DNA of 64,000 nt. It comes from Poriferisodalis sp022821985 (lineage in GTDB: Bacteria > Actinomycetota > Acidimicrobiia > Acidimicrobiales > Poriferisodalaceae). Positions within the stretch are counted from its first letter, which is position 1. Every line of letters begins with the position of its first letter. The notes under the pieces are model-generated. The model was not told the origin of the DNA, ran no database searches, and was given only the letters and a program-made list of their open reading frames with translations. The translations under genes and the position numbers were made by a program. Shown here one piece after another: positions 61,335-64,000 of this stretch. The stretch spans positions 310,001 to 374,000 of the forward strand of contig NZ_OZ244781.1 in NCBI RefSeq assembly GCF_965219595.1, read 5' to 3'.

Positions 61335-62105
61335 TCAGGCCAATCGGCTCTGCAAGTCGGCCCACAGCTCGTCGAAGGCCTGCACTGCTTCGGGCGCACC
61401 AGGCCGGCGACCGAGCGCCCGCAACGGCTGCGACTGCCCAGAGGCCTCGGCGATGGCGGCCCGCTGCGGGACGGGCGGCAACAACTCTGTGCCGAAGCGC
61501 TCAGCGAGCTGCTGGGCCCAATAGGCGTTGTCACGCGTGCGTCCTACACGATTCAGCACGACACCGGCAATCGTGGGCGTGCCTTGGCGCTGCGCGACTC
61601 GACTGACCGTGGATCGCATGAGATCGACGCCGTCGGCTGCCCAAGCCGCCGGTTCGGTCACCACCAGCGCACGGTCGGCTGCGAACAGCCCATTGATGCA
61701 CAGCAGGCCCAACGACGGCGGGCAGTCGATGAGCACGAGATCGTGGTTCGCGCCCGCGAGCGCGATGCGCAGACGATCCTGCGCACCCACCAGGTCAGCG
61801 GCCATCTGCGGTTCCCGACTCGCCAGCGCATAGCTGCCCGGGACGAGTTGCGGACACGGCCCGTCGGGCGGCCAGCGAGCGTCGGTGACCGCCGAGAGCA
61901 CAGCTCCCGGGGTCGGATCGGCAAGTGCGTCGTCGACGTTCGGCGACCCGTTCCACACTCCGAGGCCAGCCGACGCATTGGACTGCGGGTCGAGATCCAC
62001 GACGAGCACGCTCAGCCCCGAAGCGCACGCTGCTTCGGCGATGCCGAGTGCGACCGTGGTCTTGCCCACGCCGCCCTTCTGGTTGACCACGGCCAGCGTC
62101 GTCAT
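61335..62105 (-). CDS. ParA/Soj-family ATPase
   Basis: The 256-aa protein has the deviant Walker A KGGVGKTT (residues 10-17), VVDLDPQSNASAGLG with the P-loop partner Asp, IDCPPSLGLL (Walker B-type) and the family's AEP and Q-rich ends. It positions or segregates DNA or other cargo by ATP-driven binding. No ParB or parS site is near, so chromosome segregation is not assured; orphan ParA proteins often position other cargo. It ends 161 bases before the small membrane gene. Confidence 0.9.
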   Translation of the reverse strand: MTTLAVVNQKGGVGKTTVALGIAEAACASGLSVLVVDLDPQSNASAGLGVWNGSPNVDDALADPTPGAVLSAVTDARWPPDGPCPQLVPGSYALASREPQMAADLVGAQDRLRIALAGANHDLVLIDCPPSLGLLCINGLFAADRALVVTEPAAWAADGVDLMRSTVSRVAQRQGTPTIAGVVLNRVGRTRDNAYWAQQLAERFGTELLPPVPQRAAIAEASGQSQPLRALGRRPGAPEAVQAFDELWADLQSRLA

Positions 62106-62135
62106 GGCGAGTGCCTTACGAGCCTGCGCGCCGCG

Positions 62136-63344
62136 TCACGGCGCTGCGGTCGCCGGCGGTGACGACAAGTCGATACCGCAGAGGGCTGCAGCTGCCACCA
62201 GCTCGCCTCGCAGCGCGCCACCGGCGGCCCCGCGCTCGACGGCAGCGGCGGCGTCGAGCAGCGCGGTGCGGGCCATCGGCGCATTGAGGTCGTCATCCAG
62301 CACAGCCTGCACCTCGGCGAGCAGGCCAGATGACCCCTCGCCCGATCCGGTCGCGGGCGAGGCACCGGCGGCGGCTGACGCCAGGATGTCCAGCTCGCGT
62401 TGTGCGGCGAAGCCCTCCGAATCGAACCACTCCCATTCCGTGCGGTAGTGGTGCGCCATGAGCGCCAGCCGGATGGCCCTGGGGTCGACGCGAGCACGCA
62501 GATCGGAGATGAAGACCAGGTTGCCGAGCGACTTCGACATCTTGTGCCCCTGGTACGAGACGAGCCCCGCGTGCACCCAGTAGCGGGCCAGCGGAGCACC
62601 GTGCACAGCCTCGCTCTGGGCGATCTCGCACTCGTGGTGCGGGAACACGAGATCACCGCCCCCGCCATGGATGTCGATGGTCTCGCCGAGCGCCGCGTAG
62701 CCCATGGCCGAGCACTCGATGTGCCAGCCAGGCCGTCCCGGGCCGAACGGCGACGGCCACGAGGGCTCGCCGTCGGCGCTGGCCTGCCACAGCACGAAGT
62801 CGAGCGGGTTGCGCTGCCGGGGGTCGTCGGGGGTGCCACCGCGCTCCGCGGCGAGCTCGGTCATGCGATCGGCGCTGTAACCGGACAGCTTCCCGAAGTC
62901 TGGGAACGTCGTGACGTCGAAGAAGACCCGGTCGGCTGATACGTAGGCATGCCCAGCCTCGAGCAGCTTGGAAATCATGGCGATCATGGCGTCGATGGAC
63001 CGGGTGGCCCGTGGCTCATGCGCTGCAGGCCGTGCCCGCAACGCCTCCATGTCAGCTTCGAAGCGATCGATCTCCCGCTCGGCCAGCGACAGGTAGTGCT
63101 CGCCCAGCTCGGCCGCCTTGGGCAGGATGCTGTCGTCGACATCGGTGTAGTTGCGCACCAGCGTGACGGTGTGACCCATGTCTTCGAGCCGGCGGATCAG
63201 CAGGTCATAGGCCAGATACGTCGCGGCGTGCCCCAGATGGGTGGCGTCGTAGGGCGTGATGCCGCACACGTACATGCCGACGTGATCGTCGAGTTCCAGC
63301 TCGACGACGGTCTTCTGCGCGGTGTCGTAGATGCGCATTCCCAC
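62136..63344 (-). CDS. mshC: Cysteine:1D-myo-inosityl 2-amino-2-deoxy-alpha-D-glucopyranoside ligase (mycothiol)
   Basis: MshC joins cysteine to GlcN-inositol with ATP, the third step of mycothiol synthesis. The 402-aa protein is a class I cysteinyl-tRNA-synthetase relative with MYVCGITPYDATHLGHAATYLAYDLL (C27; HLGH in place of HIGH), GEPSWPSPFGPGRPGWHIECSAM, KMSKSLGN and IRLALMAHHYRTEWEW. These long blocks match MshC rather than CysS. The anticodon-binding domain of CysS is not present; the C-terminal part is short and Ala-rich. It starts at 63344, 26 bases from the divergent ChaN-like gene. Confidence 0.93.
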   Translation of the reverse strand: MGMRIYDTAQKTVVELELDDHVGMYVCGITPYDATHLGHAATYLAYDLLIRRLEDMGHTVTLVRNYTDVDDSILPKAAELGEHYLSLAEREIDRFEADMEALRARPAAHEPRATRSIDAMIAMISKLLEAGHAYVSADRVFFDVTTFPDFGKLSGYSADRMTELAAERGGTPDDPRQRNPLDFVLWQASADGEPSWPSPFGPGRPGWHIECSAMGYAALGETIDIHGGGGDLVFPHHECEIAQSEAVHGAPLARYWVHAGLVSYQGHKMSKSLGNLVFISDLRARVDPRAIRLALMAHHYRTEWEWFDSEGFAAQRELDILASAAAGASPATGSGEGSSGLLAEVQAVLDDDLNAPMARTALLDAAAAVERGAAGGALRGELVAAAALCGIDLSSPPATAAP

Positions 63345-63370
63345 GGCCCGACACGGTACTGTCGGAGCGG

Positions 63371-64000
63371 GTGGACAGGCGTGGAAGCGACCGTGCGCTG
63401 CTCGAGCGGATCGCCCTCTACCGGCATCGCCGTGAGCTGCCGCCGCTGCAACCCGCGGTCATCGATGAGCTGGCCGAATGGCTGAAAAGCCACGGCTCAG
63501 ACCCGCTGACGTACGTGTGCAATCTCTTCGAGCGTCACCAAGTGGTCTTCGTGGGCCACCACACCCCCACACGCCGCGCCGGGCTGTTCCTGCAGGATCT
63601 CGTGGCAGCGGCGTACCGGTCGGGCGTGGGCATCGTGGCCATGGAGTACGCCTGCGTCGATGACCAGGCCCGGCTTGACGCGGTGGTCACCGGCGCGACA
63701 TTCGACGAGCAGCTTGCGCGAGACGCATTGCTCCGCTGGGGCATACGCCACAACTTCGCCTACCGCGAATACCTCAACGTGCTGAGCGCGGTCTGGGAGG
63801 TGAACCGTCGCTTCGCCAGTGGCGGGCCGCCCATGCGTGTCCTGGCGCTCGACTACGACCTCGACCTCGATGCCGTCACCGACACAGCCGACCTGCGCAC
63901 CTCGTACGCGTGGCCGCACCTGCGCAGCCGCGGCCCGGTGTCGGCGCACATGTGCGACGTGCTGCTCGCCGAGGTCGTCGAGCCGGGTCATCGCGCGCTC
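63371..64000 (+). CDS. ChaN-like gene, cut by the window end
   Basis: The frame from GTG 63371 is open for 210 codons to the last base. It reads VVFVGHHTPTRRAGLFLQDLV, then GIVAMEYACVDDQARLDAVVTGATFDEQLARDALLRWGI and MRVLALDYD, a pattern resembling the ChaN/TraB-type haem-binding or metalloprotein superfamily (VxLGExH, ExF-type, LALN). The expected GExH is GHHT here, so a catalytic role is doubtful. The promoter must lie in or near the 26-base gap to mshC. The 3' part is outside the window. Confidence 0.45.
   Translation, partial: MDRRGSDRALLERIALYRHRRELPPLQPAVIDELAEWLKSHGSDPLTYVCNLFERHQVVFVGHHTPTRRAGLFLQDLVAAAYRSGVGIVAMEYACVDDQARLDAVVTGATFDEQLARDALLRWGIRHNFAYREYLNVLSAVWEVNRRFASGGPPMRVLALDYDLDLDAVTDTADLRTSYAWPHLRSRGPVSAHMCDVLLAEVVEPGHRAL

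Noticed and set aside
1..64000. CRISPR arrays, rRNA genes, insertion sequences
   Set aside because: No regularly spaced repeats, rRNA-like stretches, transposase motifs or paired terminal repeats were seen.

Overview
The window is GC-rich, densely coding DNA from a high-GC actinobacterium. The clearest lineage marker is mshC (62136-63344, minus), a mycothiol biosynthesis gene that is essentially confined to Actinobacteria. The cell-wall-binding-repeat protein at 3156-5048, the acyl-CoA catabolism genes and the NAD/molybdopterin/B12 gene mix fit an Acidimicrobiia-like organism; that class assignment is inference.

Layout. 1-3150 is a decayed zone: a coiled-coil membrane protein, remnants of an MNT-HEPN toxin-antitoxin pair and of a DUF222/HNH gene, a secreted protein, and two coupled small genes broken by an amber codon and a frameshift. 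3156-5557 holds a large secreted cell-wall-binding metallopeptidase, a small membrane protein and tRNA-Ala(CGC). 5595-10230 (minus) is a molybdopterin group (UDPGP-family gene, moeA, moaA, moaC). 10378-19283 carries an FmdB zinc ribbon, a SAF-domain protein, uppP, a PHP phosphoesterase with the TldE/TldD protease pair, a flippase-like protein and dxs. 19480-30381 is mainly acyl-CoA metabolism (thiolase, HMG-CoA-synthase-like/OB protein, acryloyl-CoA-reductase-like enzyme, B12-dependent acyl-CoA mutase) with NfuA, thiD, an ATP-NAD-kinase-like protein and a peroxiredoxin; pncB follows.

31916-44180 is an accessory defence island: a 994-aa PHP plus SMC-like ATPase (TrlF type), a type I restriction-modification system (hsdM, a small gene, hsdS, hsdR), an Nmad2-like gene translationally coupled to hsdS, and an oppositely oriented XRE-ImmA protease operon with an unknown partner placed between hsdS/Nmad2 and hsdR. 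Base composition is mosaic: the TrlF, hsdS, Nmad2 and small genes are much more AT-rich than hsdM, hsdR and the XRE-ImmA pair.

44672-51849 is a cobalamin region: a cobalamin riboswitch, a BtuF/BtuC/BtuD importer coupled to the corrinoid adenosyltransferase, then cobQ (opposite strand), a CbiZ-type amidohydrolase and cobD. This suits corrinoid salvage feeding the B12-dependent mutase. 51928-64000 returns to housekeeping and lipid genes: aminotransferase, two crotonases, acyl-CoA dehydrogenase, P1 peptidase, SPFH/NfeD pair, mutM, a RecB-like nuclease, ParA, mshC and a ChaN-like gene cut by the window edge. An almost invariant 46-63 bp intergenic repeat occurs three times (7743, 12342, 61225).
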